Origin: an uncultured Xanthobacteraceae bacterium | GTDB taxonomy: Bacteria; Pseudomonadota; Alphaproteobacteria; Rhizobiales; Xanthobacteraceae | Reading direction: 5' to 3' | Assembly: GCA_955652195.1 (NCBI GenBank) | Contig: CATPBC010000115.1 | Location: 1 to 16,138, forward strand | DNA length: 16,138 nt | In this document: piece by piece, positions 1-6,773 of the stretch | Layout of the letters: the number at the start of each line of letters is the position of its first letter | How positions within the stretch are numbered: the first letter of the stretch is position 1 | Made by a program: the position numbers and the translations under genes | The notes under the pieces: model-generated | Told to the model about the DNA's origin: nothing | Seen by the model: the letters and a program-made list of their open reading frames with translations, nothing else | Databases searched by the model: none

Positions 1-23
1 GTATTGCGTACGAGTGAGTAACC

Positions 24-1115
24 ATGCGTTCATTGCCTCGGCCGGCCGTCTGGCCGCAACTGGTTGCCATTTCGTTAATGGGTTTGGGTGCGGCAGGCTG
101 TAGTGCCGATTCCGCCCGCTTCGGCGACTGGTTTGGCTCAACGAACTCATCAATGTCGCGCAGCGACGCGAGTGCCGTAAGCTCACAAACCGCCTCGGCA
201 AGCCACATCGAGAGCAAACCACTGCCGCACTTGGCGGGTGCCGATGATGGCAGCTCCGGCGCTGGCCGCGGCACGGGTTCGTATCAGGGTTCGTACCAGC
301 CCGCCTCGGGTTCGGCTCCATCTGCGGCGACTCAGACAAGTGCGGCGTCGGCGCGGCAAACGCACACCGCCGCGGTCCATCCCACGTCTTCGCCTACCGC
401 CCCGCGCGGGGCACTCGTCGCGCCGTCAGTTGTGCATGTCGTGGCAGCGGGTCAGACGCTTAACAGCATCGCAAGGATCTACCACAAGCCAGTCACGCTG
501 ATCGCCAGGGCTAACAACCTTTCGGTCAATGCCAAGGTGAAAGCCGGCGACCGCATTACCATTCCGGAAATCAAGGAGGCTTCGCAGCCGGCCCCGACGC
601 GGGCAGAGGCCGCGGCTTCGCCGCCGACCGGCACCCTCGCTATGGCAGAATCTCCGCAGACCGTGCGGATCGCTGAACCCGCTGGCTCGACCGCGCAGGA
701 CAATGCCGTGAAGACGGCGGAGCCTGCCGGCAGCCTGCCGGGCTTTCGCTGGCCGGTGCGCGGTCGCGTCATTGGCGCGTTCGGTCCCAAGCCGAATGGT
801 GTGCAGAATGACGGTATCAATCTCGCGGTGCCGGAAGGCACGCCGATCAAAGCGTCGGAAGACGGGGTGGTCGCCTATGCCGGCAGCGAACTCAAGGGCT
901 ACGGCAATCTTGTTCTAGTCCGCCACCCCAACGGGTTCGTTACTGCCTACGCGCATGCCAGCGATATCCTGGTCAAGCGCGGCGAGGCCGTGAAACGCGG
1001 GCAGGTGATCGCACATGCCGGTCAGACCGGCAACGTTACCTCGCCGCAACTGCACTTCGAGATCCGCAAGGGCGCGACACCGGTCGACCCGTCGCAGTAT
1101 TTGAGTGGGGCGTGA
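24..1115 (+). CDS. nlpD: NlpD-like lipoprotein with LysM and degenerate LytM (M23) domain
   Basis: This is a 363-residue envelope protein that probably activates cell-wall amidases during daughter-cell separation. The N-terminus has a hydrophobic signal ending in GLGAAGC, a plausible lipobox, so the mature protein is probably a lipoprotein. Residues about 30-130 are a Ser/Ala/Thr-rich linker. A LysM domain (peptidoglycan binding) follows at about 136-180 (VHVVAAGQTLNSIARIY). A LytM/M23 fold fills about 245-360 (GYGNLVLVRHPNGFVTAYAH, QLHFEIRKG). The zinc-binding HxxxD of active M23 enzymes is replaced by NDGIN, and the HLH motif reads QLH. E. coli NlpD is degenerate in the same way and acts as an amidase activator, so I infer a regulator and not a hydrolase. 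The start codon is the first ATG, with GAGTGAG just upstream. The 5' context lies outside the window. Confidence 0.9.
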   Translation: MRSLPRPAVWPQLVAISLMGLGAAGCSADSARFGDWFGSTNSSMSRSDASAVSSQTASASHIESKPLPHLAGADDGSSGAGRGTGSYQGSYQPASGSAPSAATQTSAASARQTHTAAVHPTSSPTAPRGALVAPSVVHVVAAGQTLNSIARIYHKPVTLIARANNLSVNAKVKAGDRITIPEIKEASQPAPTRAEAAASPPTGTLAMAESPQTVRIAEPAGSTAQDNAVKTAEPAGSLPGFRWPVRGRVIGAFGPKPNGVQNDGINLAVPEGTPIKASEDGVVAYAGSELKGYGNLVLVRHPNGFVTAYAHASDILVKRGEAVKRGQVIAHAGQTGNVTSPQLHFEIRKGATPVDPSQYLSGA

Positions 1116-1232
1116 GTCTGACGTCAGATGACGGCGGTCAGAGGCCAGAGCTTAGAAATAGGCGCGCTGGCTTCTGATTTCCCACATCTGACGCCCGGCA
1201 TCTGCTCTTTGTCATCTGTCATCTGACATCCG
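1113..1232. repeat. Inverted ATCTG-rich repeats between convergent genes
   Basis: The gap between the convergent nlpD-like and DUF815 genes starts with the 12-base palindrome TCTGACGTCAGA (1117-1128). GTCAGATGAC at 1123-1132 is the exact reverse complement of GTCATCTGAC at 1218-1227. ATCTG recurs at 1186, 1200, 1214 and 1221. The arms could pair in either transcript, but no T-run follows, so this is not a typical intrinsic terminator. The right arm overlaps the last codons of the DUF815 gene and supplies its SDDR tail. Confidence 0.5.
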
Positions 1233-2183
1233 CACGCCCAGCCGCCCCGCCAAATCCTGAACGTATTGCCAAGCCACGCGGCCGGAGCGCGCGCCGCGCG
1301 TTGTGGCCCATTCAAGCGCTTCGCGGCGCAGTTCCGCGCCGTCGAACGGCACCCGATAATGCGCGACATATCCCTCGACCATGGCCAGATATTCGTCTTG
1401 GCTGCAGCGATGGAATCCGAGCCAAAGTCCAAAACGATCCGACAGCGATACTTTCTCCTCGACCGCCTCGCCGGGATTAATCGCGGTCGAGCGTTCGTTC
1501 TCCATCATGTCGCGCGCCAACAGATGGCGCCGATTGGACGTGGCATAGAAGATCACGTTCTCCGGGCGTCCTTCGATGCCGCCTTCGAGCATGGTTTTGA
1601 GCGATTTGTAGGAGGTGTCCTCGGCATCGAAGGAGAGGTCGTCACAAAAGACGATGAAGCGCTGGCGCGCATTGCGCAAAATACTCATCAGCTCCGGTAG
1701 CGACTCGATATCCTCCCGATGAATTTCAATGAGCTTCAGCCCGGCTGCTGGGTGTGCCTTGCCGGTCGCAGCGTGGGCGGCTTTGACCAGCGAGGACTTT
1801 CCCATGCCGCGGGCGCCCCACAGAAGCGCATTGTTGGCGGGCAGGCCGCGGGCAAACCGCTCGGTGTTCTCGACCAATAAATCGCGAACGCGGTCGATGC
1901 CCTTTAATAGAGACATGTCGACACGGTTGACGCGGCGAATCGCCGTCAGCCTTCGGCCCTCGGGATGCCATACGAAGGCCTCAGCGGTCGTGAAATCAGG
2001 TGCTGCGGGCGCAGCGGGCGCCAAGCGTTCCAGCGCGCCGGCGATGCGGGCAAGAAGCGCGGCGTCGCCGCCGCTCTCGTGAGCTTCGTCGCCGCCGGCG
2101 CGCGCCAGATTTTTAGTTGCTTTCTTGCTTGGACGCCCAAGACTTGAACGCCCAAGACTTGAACGCGCACGAGATTTGGCCAT
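1212..2183 (-). CDS. DUF815 family AAA-type ATPase
   Basis: This is a predicted cytoplasmic P-loop ATPase of the DUF815 family, which is conserved in proteobacteria and has no settled function. From the ATG at 2183 it has 323 residues. A Walker A motif (GARGMGKSS) lies at about 123-131, a Walker B-like strand (FIVFCDDL) at about 176-183, and a family-typical C-terminal block reads GLWLGFHRCSQDEYLAMV. The frame also opens from an in-frame TTG at 2234 (17 residues more). I prefer the ATG because MAKSRARSS is a typical basic start, though neither has a clear Shine-Dalgarno site. The N-terminus holds a 15-base tandem duplication coding SSLGR twice. The gene is divergent from yajC and convergent with the nlpD-like gene. 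Confidence 0.9.
   Translation of the reverse strand: MAKSRARSSLGRSSLGRPSKKATKNLARAGGDEAHESGGDAALLARIAGALERLAPAAPAAPDFTTAEAFVWHPEGRRLTAIRRVNRVDMSLLKGIDRVRDLLVENTERFARGLPANNALLWGARGMGKSSLVKAAHAATGKAHPAAGLKLIEIHREDIESLPELMSILRNARQRFIVFCDDLSFDAEDTSYKSLKTMLEGGIEGRPENVIFYATSNRRHLLARDMMENERSTAINPGEAVEEKVSLSDRFGLWLGFHRCSQDEYLAMVEGYVAHYRVPFDGAELRREALEWATTRGARSGRVAWQYVQDLAGRLGVRMSDDR
2133..2162. repeat. Perfect 15-base tandem duplication inside the DUF815 gene
   Basis: The 15-mer ACGCCCAAGACTTGA occurs twice head to tail (2133-2147 and 2148-2162). On the minus strand it codes the pentapeptide SSLGR twice in the disordered basic N-terminus of the DUF815 protein. The unit is a multiple of three, so the frame is kept. 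Confidence 0.9.
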
Positions 2184-2282
2184 GTTTGCACCGCGTTGCG
2201 GCCTTCCCTTAGCGGGGCGGACAAGCGCCGGCAAGCCATACGGTCAAAACCTGCCAAGGTAAAAAGGGGGCTTCCGGCCACG

Positions 2283-2310
2283 TTGCAATTAGGCCAACGG
2301 CGGCTATAGT
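2283..2310 (+). promoter_or_regulatory. Candidate housekeeping promoter for yajC-secDF
   Basis: TTGCAA at 2283-2288 and TATAGT at 2305-2310 are separated by 16 bases. They lie 77 bases before the yajC start and are the best sigma-70-like pair in the divergent gap of about 200 bases. This is pattern reading only; the transcription start has not been mapped. Confidence 0.5.
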
Positions 2311-2314
2311 CCGC

Positions 2315-2338
2315 GCCGATTTTGCGCGCAAAATCGGC
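2315..2338. promoter_or_regulatory. Perfect 24-base palindrome at the expected transcription start of the yajC operon
   Basis: The half-site GCCGATTTTGCG (2315-2326) is followed directly by its exact reverse complement (2327-2338). It begins four bases after the candidate -10 box, so it would cover the +1 region. It could be an operator for a dimeric regulator, a hairpin at the mRNA 5' end, or a copy of a dispersed palindromic element. The sequence alone cannot decide between these. Confidence 0.55.
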
Positions 2339-2386
2339 CCTTCGTCCCCGGGCGGCGCGCCGCGTCATGGGGCCCTCGGAGGAAGA

Positions 2387-2740
2387 ATGTTCATTACGCC
2401 CGCATTTGCGCAAAGTGGCCTAGGCGGCCTGTTCGGCGGCGACTCCTCGACGATGCTCGTGCAGTTCATGCCGCTGATCCTGATCATCGTGATCATGTAT
2501 TTTCTGATTCTGCGTCCGCAGCAGCAAAAGGTGAAACAGCACCAAGCGATGATCAAAGCTCTGCGCCGCGGCGACACTGTCGTTACCAATGGCGGCCTCG
2601 TCGCCAAGGTCACGAAAGTCGTCGACGACGATCAGATCGAGGTCGAGATCGCCGACGGCGTGCGCGTGCGGCAGATGCGCGCCATGGTGAGCGACGTGCG
2701 CGCCAAGGGCGAGCCGGTGAAGGAAGACAGCGCGGCTTGA
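2387..2740 (+). CDS. yajC: Preprotein translocase subunit YajC
   Basis: YajC is a small inner-membrane protein that associates with SecDF and the SecYEG translocon. The 117-residue product has the family pattern: a short N-terminus (MFITPAFAQSG), one membrane segment at about 24-43 (QFMPLILIIVIMYFLILRPQ) ending in the hallmark RPQQQ, then a charged cytoplasmic domain with TNGGLVAKVTKV and a basic/acidic tail. Length is normal for the family. The start is fixed by a strong GGAGGA at 2378-2383, three bases before the ATG. It is the first gene of an operon with secD, secF and two further genes, behind a promoter candidate at 2283-2310 and a palindrome at 2315-2338. Confidence 0.97.
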   Translation: MFITPAFAQSGLGGLFGGDSSTMLVQFMPLILIIVIMYFLILRPQQQKVKQHQAMIKALRRGDTVVTNGGLVAKVTKVVDDDQIEVEIADGVRVRQMRAMVSDVRAKGEPVKEDSAA

Positions 2741-2754
2741 CTTCGACGTTCGCC

Positions 2755-2777
2755 GCCGCTGGGACGAAGCCAGCGGC
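2755..2777 (+). other. GC-rich hairpin between yajC and secD
   Basis: GCCGCTGG (2755-2762) pairs perfectly with CCAGCGGC (2770-2777) across a 7-base loop, in the 67-base gap between yajC and secD. No T-run follows, so it is not a good intrinsic terminator. It may act in mRNA processing or stability, or lower secD expression relative to yajC. The secD ribosome-binding site AAGGA begins 14 bases later, at 2791. Confidence 0.45.
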
Positions 2778-2807
2778 TGCGCTGTAAATTAAGGAAAAGC
2801 CCAGTCC

Positions 2808-4400
2808 ATGTTGTTCTTCACGCGGTGGAAGGCAGCGGCCATCTTGCTTACGGCTCTCGCAGTGTGCCTTTGCGCGTTACCGAATTTCTTTTCCGACAAC
2901 GTGGTCAGACACTGGCCGAGCTGGGCGCAGCGCCACATCGTGCTCGGCCTCGACCTGCAGGGCGGTTCGCACCTGTTGCTTGAGGTCGACTCGGCGGCGG
3001 TACGCAAGGAGCAGCTGCAAGCGATAAACGACGACGTGCTGCGCGTGCTGCGTCAGGCACGCATTCCATTTACCGGCCGCGCCATTCGCGGCAACAGCGT
3101 TGAAGTGCATATCACGCGCGATGCCGACATCGATTCCGCGCTTTCCAAATTGCGCGAGCTGTCGCAGCCGCTATCTGGTTTTGCCGGCAGCACCGGACAG
3201 CGCACGATTAACGTCACCGACAGCGGCAGCACGATTACGCTCGGCCCGACCGAGCCCGCCGTTACCGAGCGTGTGCGTCAGGCGGTCGATCAGTCGATCC
3301 AGATCGTCGAGCGCCGGGTCAACGAGCTCGGTCTCGTGGAACCGACTATTCAGCGCGAAGGCACCGATCGGATCCTCGTTCAGGTGCCGGGTTTGCAGGA
3401 TCCGTCACGGCTCAAGGAAATTCTGGGCAAGACCGCAAAGCTCGATTTTCGAATGGTCGATGTGTCGATGACGGCGGAGCAAGCCGAACAGGCGCATCCG
3501 GCCGATTCCGAAATCCTCGCCGGCGAAACACCAGGCCAAAAATATCTCATCGAGAAGCGCGTACTGGTCTCGGGCGGCGATCTGGTCGACGCGCAGCCGG
3601 GCTTCGATCAGCGTACTAACGAGCCGATCGTCAATTTCCGCTTCAATTCTGCTGGCGCGCGCAAGTTCGCCGAAGTGACGCAAGCCAATGTCGGAAAGCC
3701 GTTTGCCATCGTCCTCGACAACAAGGTGATCTCGGCGCCGGTTATTCGCGAGCCGATCCTTGGCGGTTCGGGGCAGATTTCGGGGAATTTCACCGTTCAA
3801 TCCGCCAATGATCTCGCCATCCTGCTGCGTGCCGGCGCGCTGCCGGCGCCGCTGACGATCATCGAAGAACGCACCGTCGGTCCCGGCCTCGGCCAGGATT
3901 CGATCAACGCCGGCGAGCACGCTGCTTATGCCGGTGCGGCACTTGTCATCATTTTCATGTTCGTCACCTACGGATTATTCGGCTTGTTCGCCAATGTCGC
4001 GGTCGCAGTGAACGTCGCGATGATTTTCGGCGTCCTCTCGCTGTTGAGCGCCACCCTGACGCTTCCAGGCATTGCCGGTATCGTCCTGACGGTCGGTATT
4101 GCGGTTGATTCGAATGTGCTCATTTACGAGCGCATTCGCGAGGAAGTACGCGCCGGCCGCACCGCCATCAACGCCATCGATGCCGGCTTCTCGCGGGCGC
4201 TTGCCACTATTCTTGATTCCAACATCACGACGTTCATTGCGGCCGCTGTTTTGTTCTATATCGGCACCGGTCCGGTGCGCGGCTTTGCGGTGACGCTCGG
4301 CATCGGCATCATCACCACGTTGTTCACCGCCTTCACCTTGACCCGGCTGATCGTTGCCTACTGGGTGCGGATGTGGCGGCCCCGCGTCGTACCGATATGA
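2808..4400 (+). CDS. secD: Protein translocase subunit SecD
   Basis: SecD is an inner-membrane RND-type subunit that uses the proton gradient to pull exported proteins through SecYEG. The product has 530 residues. A first membrane helix lies at about 8-27, followed by the signature LGLDLQGGSHLLLEVD near 45-60. A large periplasmic region comes next (VERRVNELGLVEPTIQREG; RFNSAGARKFAEVT), and five clustered helices span about 371-525 with the conserved GIAVDSNVLIYERIREE and GFSRALATILDSNITT. Length and order are normal for an unfused alphaproteobacterial SecD. AAGGA at 2791-2795 supports the ATG. secF follows after 77 bases, so the two are separate genes and not a SecDF fusion. Confidence 0.98.
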   Translation: MLFFTRWKAAAILLTALAVCLCALPNFFSDNVVRHWPSWAQRHIVLGLDLQGGSHLLLEVDSAAVRKEQLQAINDDVLRVLRQARIPFTGRAIRGNSVEVHITRDADIDSALSKLRELSQPLSGFAGSTGQRTINVTDSGSTITLGPTEPAVTERVRQAVDQSIQIVERRVNELGLVEPTIQREGTDRILVQVPGLQDPSRLKEILGKTAKLDFRMVDVSMTAEQAEQAHPADSEILAGETPGQKYLIEKRVLVSGGDLVDAQPGFDQRTNEPIVNFRFNSAGARKFAEVTQANVGKPFAIVLDNKVISAPVIREPILGGSGQISGNFTVQSANDLAILLRAGALPAPLTIIEERTVGPGLGQDSINAGEHAAYAGAALVIIFMFVTYGLFGLFANVAVAVNVAMIFGVLSLLSATLTLPGIAGIVLTVGIAVDSNVLIYERIREEVRAGRTAINAIDAGFSRALATILDSNITTFIAAAVLFYIGTGPVRGFAVTLGIGIITTLFTAFTLTRLIVAYWVRMWRPRVVPI

Positions 4401-4477
4401 GTATCGCCGCAAGCTGTGGATTGGCTTTTCGGAACGGTTCATGCCCAAAGTAAGAAGCCTCACCTGAAAGTATCGCC

Positions 4478-5479
4478 GTGCGCCTCCTTCGTATCGTTCC
4501 CGATGACACGAAATTCGATTTCATGCGCTTCCGGCGCATCAGCTTTCCCGTGTCGGCGATGCTGTCAATTGCGGCGATCGCGCTGTACTTCTTCCATGGA
4601 CTCAATTTTGGCATCGACTTTATCGGCGGCACGCTGATGGAGGTGCAGACCAAGGCGGGCCCGGCGGATCTCGCCAAGATGCGCTCGACGATCGGTTCGC
4701 TGCAGCTTGGGGAATTCCAGCTCCAGCAATTCGGTGCGCCGGATGACGTACTGATCCGCATTTCCCAACAGCCCGGCGGCGACGAAGCGCAACAGGCGGC
4801 GGTGCAGAAAGTCCGCAATGCGCTCGGCGACGAGGTGAATTACCGGCGCGTCGAGGTGGTCGGCCCGAGCGTTTCCACCGAACTTCTGGCCTATGGCACG
4901 ATTGGGCTGGTGTTGGCGATCGTCGCGATCCTGATCTATCTCTGGTTCCGTTTCGAATGGCAGTTTGCGCTCGGCGCCATGATCGCCAACGTGCACGACC
5001 TTGTGCTCACCGTCGGATTCATGTCGCTGACTGGTATCGATTTCGATCTCACCAGCATCGCGGCGCTGCTCACGATCTTGGGATACTCGCTTAACGACAC
5101 AGTCGTGATCTACGACCGCATCCGTGAAATGCTGCGCCGCTATAAGCGCATGTCGATGCCAGAACTGCTGAATGCGTCGGTAAATGCCACATTGTCACGT
5201 TCCATTGTCACCCATGTCACGGTGGCGATGTCACTTCTGGCTCTATTGCTGTTCGGCGGACAGGCGATCCACAGCTTCACCGCCACGATGATGTTTGGTG
5301 TCGTGCTGGTCGGCACCTACACTTCGGTGTTTATTGCTTCGCCGATCTTGATCTATCTGGGCGTCGGCCGCGGCCGCATCGGCGGCGCAGAAGAGCTGGG
5401 GCCGCCGCCTGCGCCGGCCACGGCATCCGTGTCATCCGCGCCGCTTTCGCCGCCGCAGCGGGCTAGAGTACGCCGCTAG
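4478..5479 (+). CDS. secF: Protein translocase subunit SecF
   Basis: SecF is the partner of SecD in proton-driven protein export at the inner membrane. The 333-residue product starts at GTG (MRLLRIVPDDTKFDFMRF, a common alphaproteobacterial SecF start). It has a first helix at about 23-42, the signature FGIDFIGGTLMEVQ at about 43-56, a periplasmic domain, and five helices from about 136, including the conserved LGYSLNDTVVIYDRIRE and a helix ending in ILIYLGVGRG. The C-terminal tail is proline/alanine-rich. The stop TAG (5477-5479) shares one base with the GTG start of the next gene, so translation of the two is probably coupled. The 10-mer AGTATCGCCG occurs at 4400-4409 and again at 4469-4478, where its last base is the first base of the start codon. 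Confidence 0.97.
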   Translation: MRLLRIVPDDTKFDFMRFRRISFPVSAMLSIAAIALYFFHGLNFGIDFIGGTLMEVQTKAGPADLAKMRSTIGSLQLGEFQLQQFGAPDDVLIRISQQPGGDEAQQAAVQKVRNALGDEVNYRRVEVVGPSVSTELLAYGTIGLVLAIVAILIYLWFRFEWQFALGAMIANVHDLVLTVGFMSLTGIDFDLTSIAALLTILGYSLNDTVVIYDRIREMLRRYKRMSMPELLNASVNATLSRSIVTHVTVAMSLLALLLFGGQAIHSFTATMMFGVVLVGTYTSVFIASPILIYLGVGRGRIGGAEELGPPPAPATASVSSAPLSPPQRARVRR

Positions 5480-5850
5480 TGGACGAGCCCCATCTGCCGC
5501 GGCAGGTGCTCATCGACGCTCACGGCGCGGGTGGTTTTCGCTTCGCTGGAATGACGCATCGCGGTTCGTTGCTTTGTCTGCCCGACGGGATTTGGGCATG
5601 GCCGGTTGGCTCGCCCGTTGAGATCGAAGGCGAAATGCTGTCGCGCGTCTTTGCGGTCGCCGCAGATTTGGATTTCTTCATCATCGGAAGCGGTGCCGCA
5701 CCATGGCGCCCACCGGACGTACTGCGCACGAGATTCCACGAAGCCCATATCGCCCTGGATGCGATGACGACTGGACCGGCCGTGCGCACCTACAACGTGA
5801 TGCTGATGGAAGGCCGCCGCGTCGGCGCGGGGTTGATCGCGGTCGAATGA
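5479..5850 (+). CDS. Mth938/DUF498 domain protein, NDUFAF3-like
   Basis: This 123-residue cytoplasmic protein belongs to the Mth938/DUF498 family, whose mitochondrial member NDUFAF3 is a complex I assembly factor. Conserved blocks are present: DAHGAGGFRFAG near the start, DFFIIGSGAAPWRPP at about 57-71, and the C-terminal MTTGPAVRTYNVMLMEGRRVGAGLI. The GTG start overlaps the secF stop by one base, and its own TGA overlaps the next gene's ATG by four bases. The tight coupling to secF and to an NDUFAF6-like gene suggests a role in membrane-complex assembly. That role is an inference from context and from the mitochondrial homologues. Family membership is clear, but a biochemical activity is not. 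Confidence 0.9.
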   Translation: MDEPHLPRQVLIDAHGAGGFRFAGMTHRGSLLCLPDGIWAWPVGSPVEIEGEMLSRVFAVAADLDFFIIGSGAAPWRPPDVLRTRFHEAHIALDAMTTGPAVRTYNVMLMEGRRVGAGLIAVE

Positions 5851-6695
5851 TGCCTCGCGTCACGCAAGACGCGTTTTCCTATTGCGCCGAACTTGTTCGC
5901 AACTCGGATCGGGATCGCTTTATCGCGACGTTATTCGCGCCGGTGCAATGCCGCGCCGGCCTTCACGCTCTGTATGCATTCAGCCTTGAAGTGGCGCGAG
6001 TCCGCGATCTCGCGCGCGAAGCAATGCCAGGGGAGATTCGGCTGCAGTGGTGGCGCGAAGTTCTTCAGAGGCAACGCGAGGGCGAAGCCGGCGCGAGCCC
6101 TACTGCGGTAGCTCTCCTTAGTACAATCGAAGCTTATCGCCTGCCGGTGAACGCGCTTTTGATGCTTATCGAAGCCCGGCGGTTCGATCTTTATAATGAG
6201 CCAATGCTGACGATCGCGCAGCTTGAAGACTATGCGATTAACACTTCATCGGCGTTGTTCGATATGGCGGCGCAAGTTCTTGGCGCGGATGCTGCCGCCG
6301 CGGCACGGCCAGCGGGAATAGCCTATGCCATGACTAGCCTTTTGGCCGCGTTGCCAAAACACGCGGCGCGCCGTCAACTCTATTTGCCGCTCCAGCTCCT
6401 CGAGTCTCATGGGTTAGGTCCGGAAGATGTATTTGGCGCCCATTCGTCGGCACCGCTTAACGCGGCGGTTGCGGAGCTGCGCAGTCTGGTGCGCAGGCAC
6501 CTTGACGCCGCAGCGGAGATGCTGAGGAGTCTGCCTCAGCAGGCGCTCTCTGCATTTCTTCTCATAGCGCTGGTGCGACCATCGCTCGATCGCTTGGAGC
6601 GATCCGATATTTTCACTCCAAGCATGCTCGCGCCCTGGCGTCGTCAATGGCTGATGTGGCGCGCTGCGCGAAACTTAAACCGGCTGGCGAGTTGA
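5847..6695 (+). CDS. Squalene/phytoene synthase-fold protein, NDUFAF6-like
   Basis: The product has 282 residues (281 from the second ATG at 5850) and the trans-isoprenyl synthase fold of squalene/phytoene synthases, but it most resembles the NDUFAF6 (C8orf38) branch, a mitochondrial complex I assembly factor. The matching features are YAFSLEVARVRDLA, RLQWWREVL, LYNEPMLTIAQLEDYAINT, YAMTSLLAALPKHAARRQLYLP and a C-terminal WRRQWLMWRA. The paired Asp-rich motifs (DxxxD) needed for prenyl-diphosphate chemistry are not evident where expected, so catalysis is doubtful. The ATG lies in the ATGATG that overlaps the stop of the NDUFAF3-like gene. The frame is also open upstream to 5703, but that part lies inside the neighbouring gene. 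It is the last gene of the operon and faces the kinase-like gene. Confidence 0.88.
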   Translation: MMPRVTQDAFSYCAELVRNSDRDRFIATLFAPVQCRAGLHALYAFSLEVARVRDLAREAMPGEIRLQWWREVLQRQREGEAGASPTAVALLSTIEAYRLPVNALLMLIEARRFDLYNEPMLTIAQLEDYAINTSSALFDMAAQVLGADAAAAARPAGIAYAMTSLLAALPKHAARRQLYLPLQLLESHGLGPEDVFGAHSSAPLNAAVAELRSLVRRHLDAAAEMLRSLPQQALSAFLLIALVRPSLDRLERSDIFTPSMLAPWRRQWLMWRAARNLNRLAS

Positions 6696-6773
6696 TTGCG
6701 CTTAATCGGTCGCTGACTGCTCGGGCCTGTTACCCTGCCGTTGGCGTTTGAAATTGATTCACTTCTAACAGAG

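Noticed and set aside
4400..4478. Direct repeat AGTATCGCCG flanking the secD-secF gap
   Set aside because: Only 10 bases and two copies; it may be chance or a trace of a small duplication, with no clear function.
5479..5789. Minus-strand open frames across the secF end and NDUFAF3-like gene
   Set aside because: They are shadows of genes with clear family matches on the plus strand and have no recognisable protein features.
5703..5846. Longer start for the NDUFAF6-like gene at 5703
   Set aside because: This part overlaps the NDUFAF3-like gene and adds a low-complexity Arg/Pro-rich peptide unlike the family; the ATGATG at 5847 is coupled and fits homologues.
6696..6773. Terminator between the convergent NDUFAF6-like and kinase-like genes
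   Set aside because: I found no stable stem followed by a T-run on either strand in these 78 bases.
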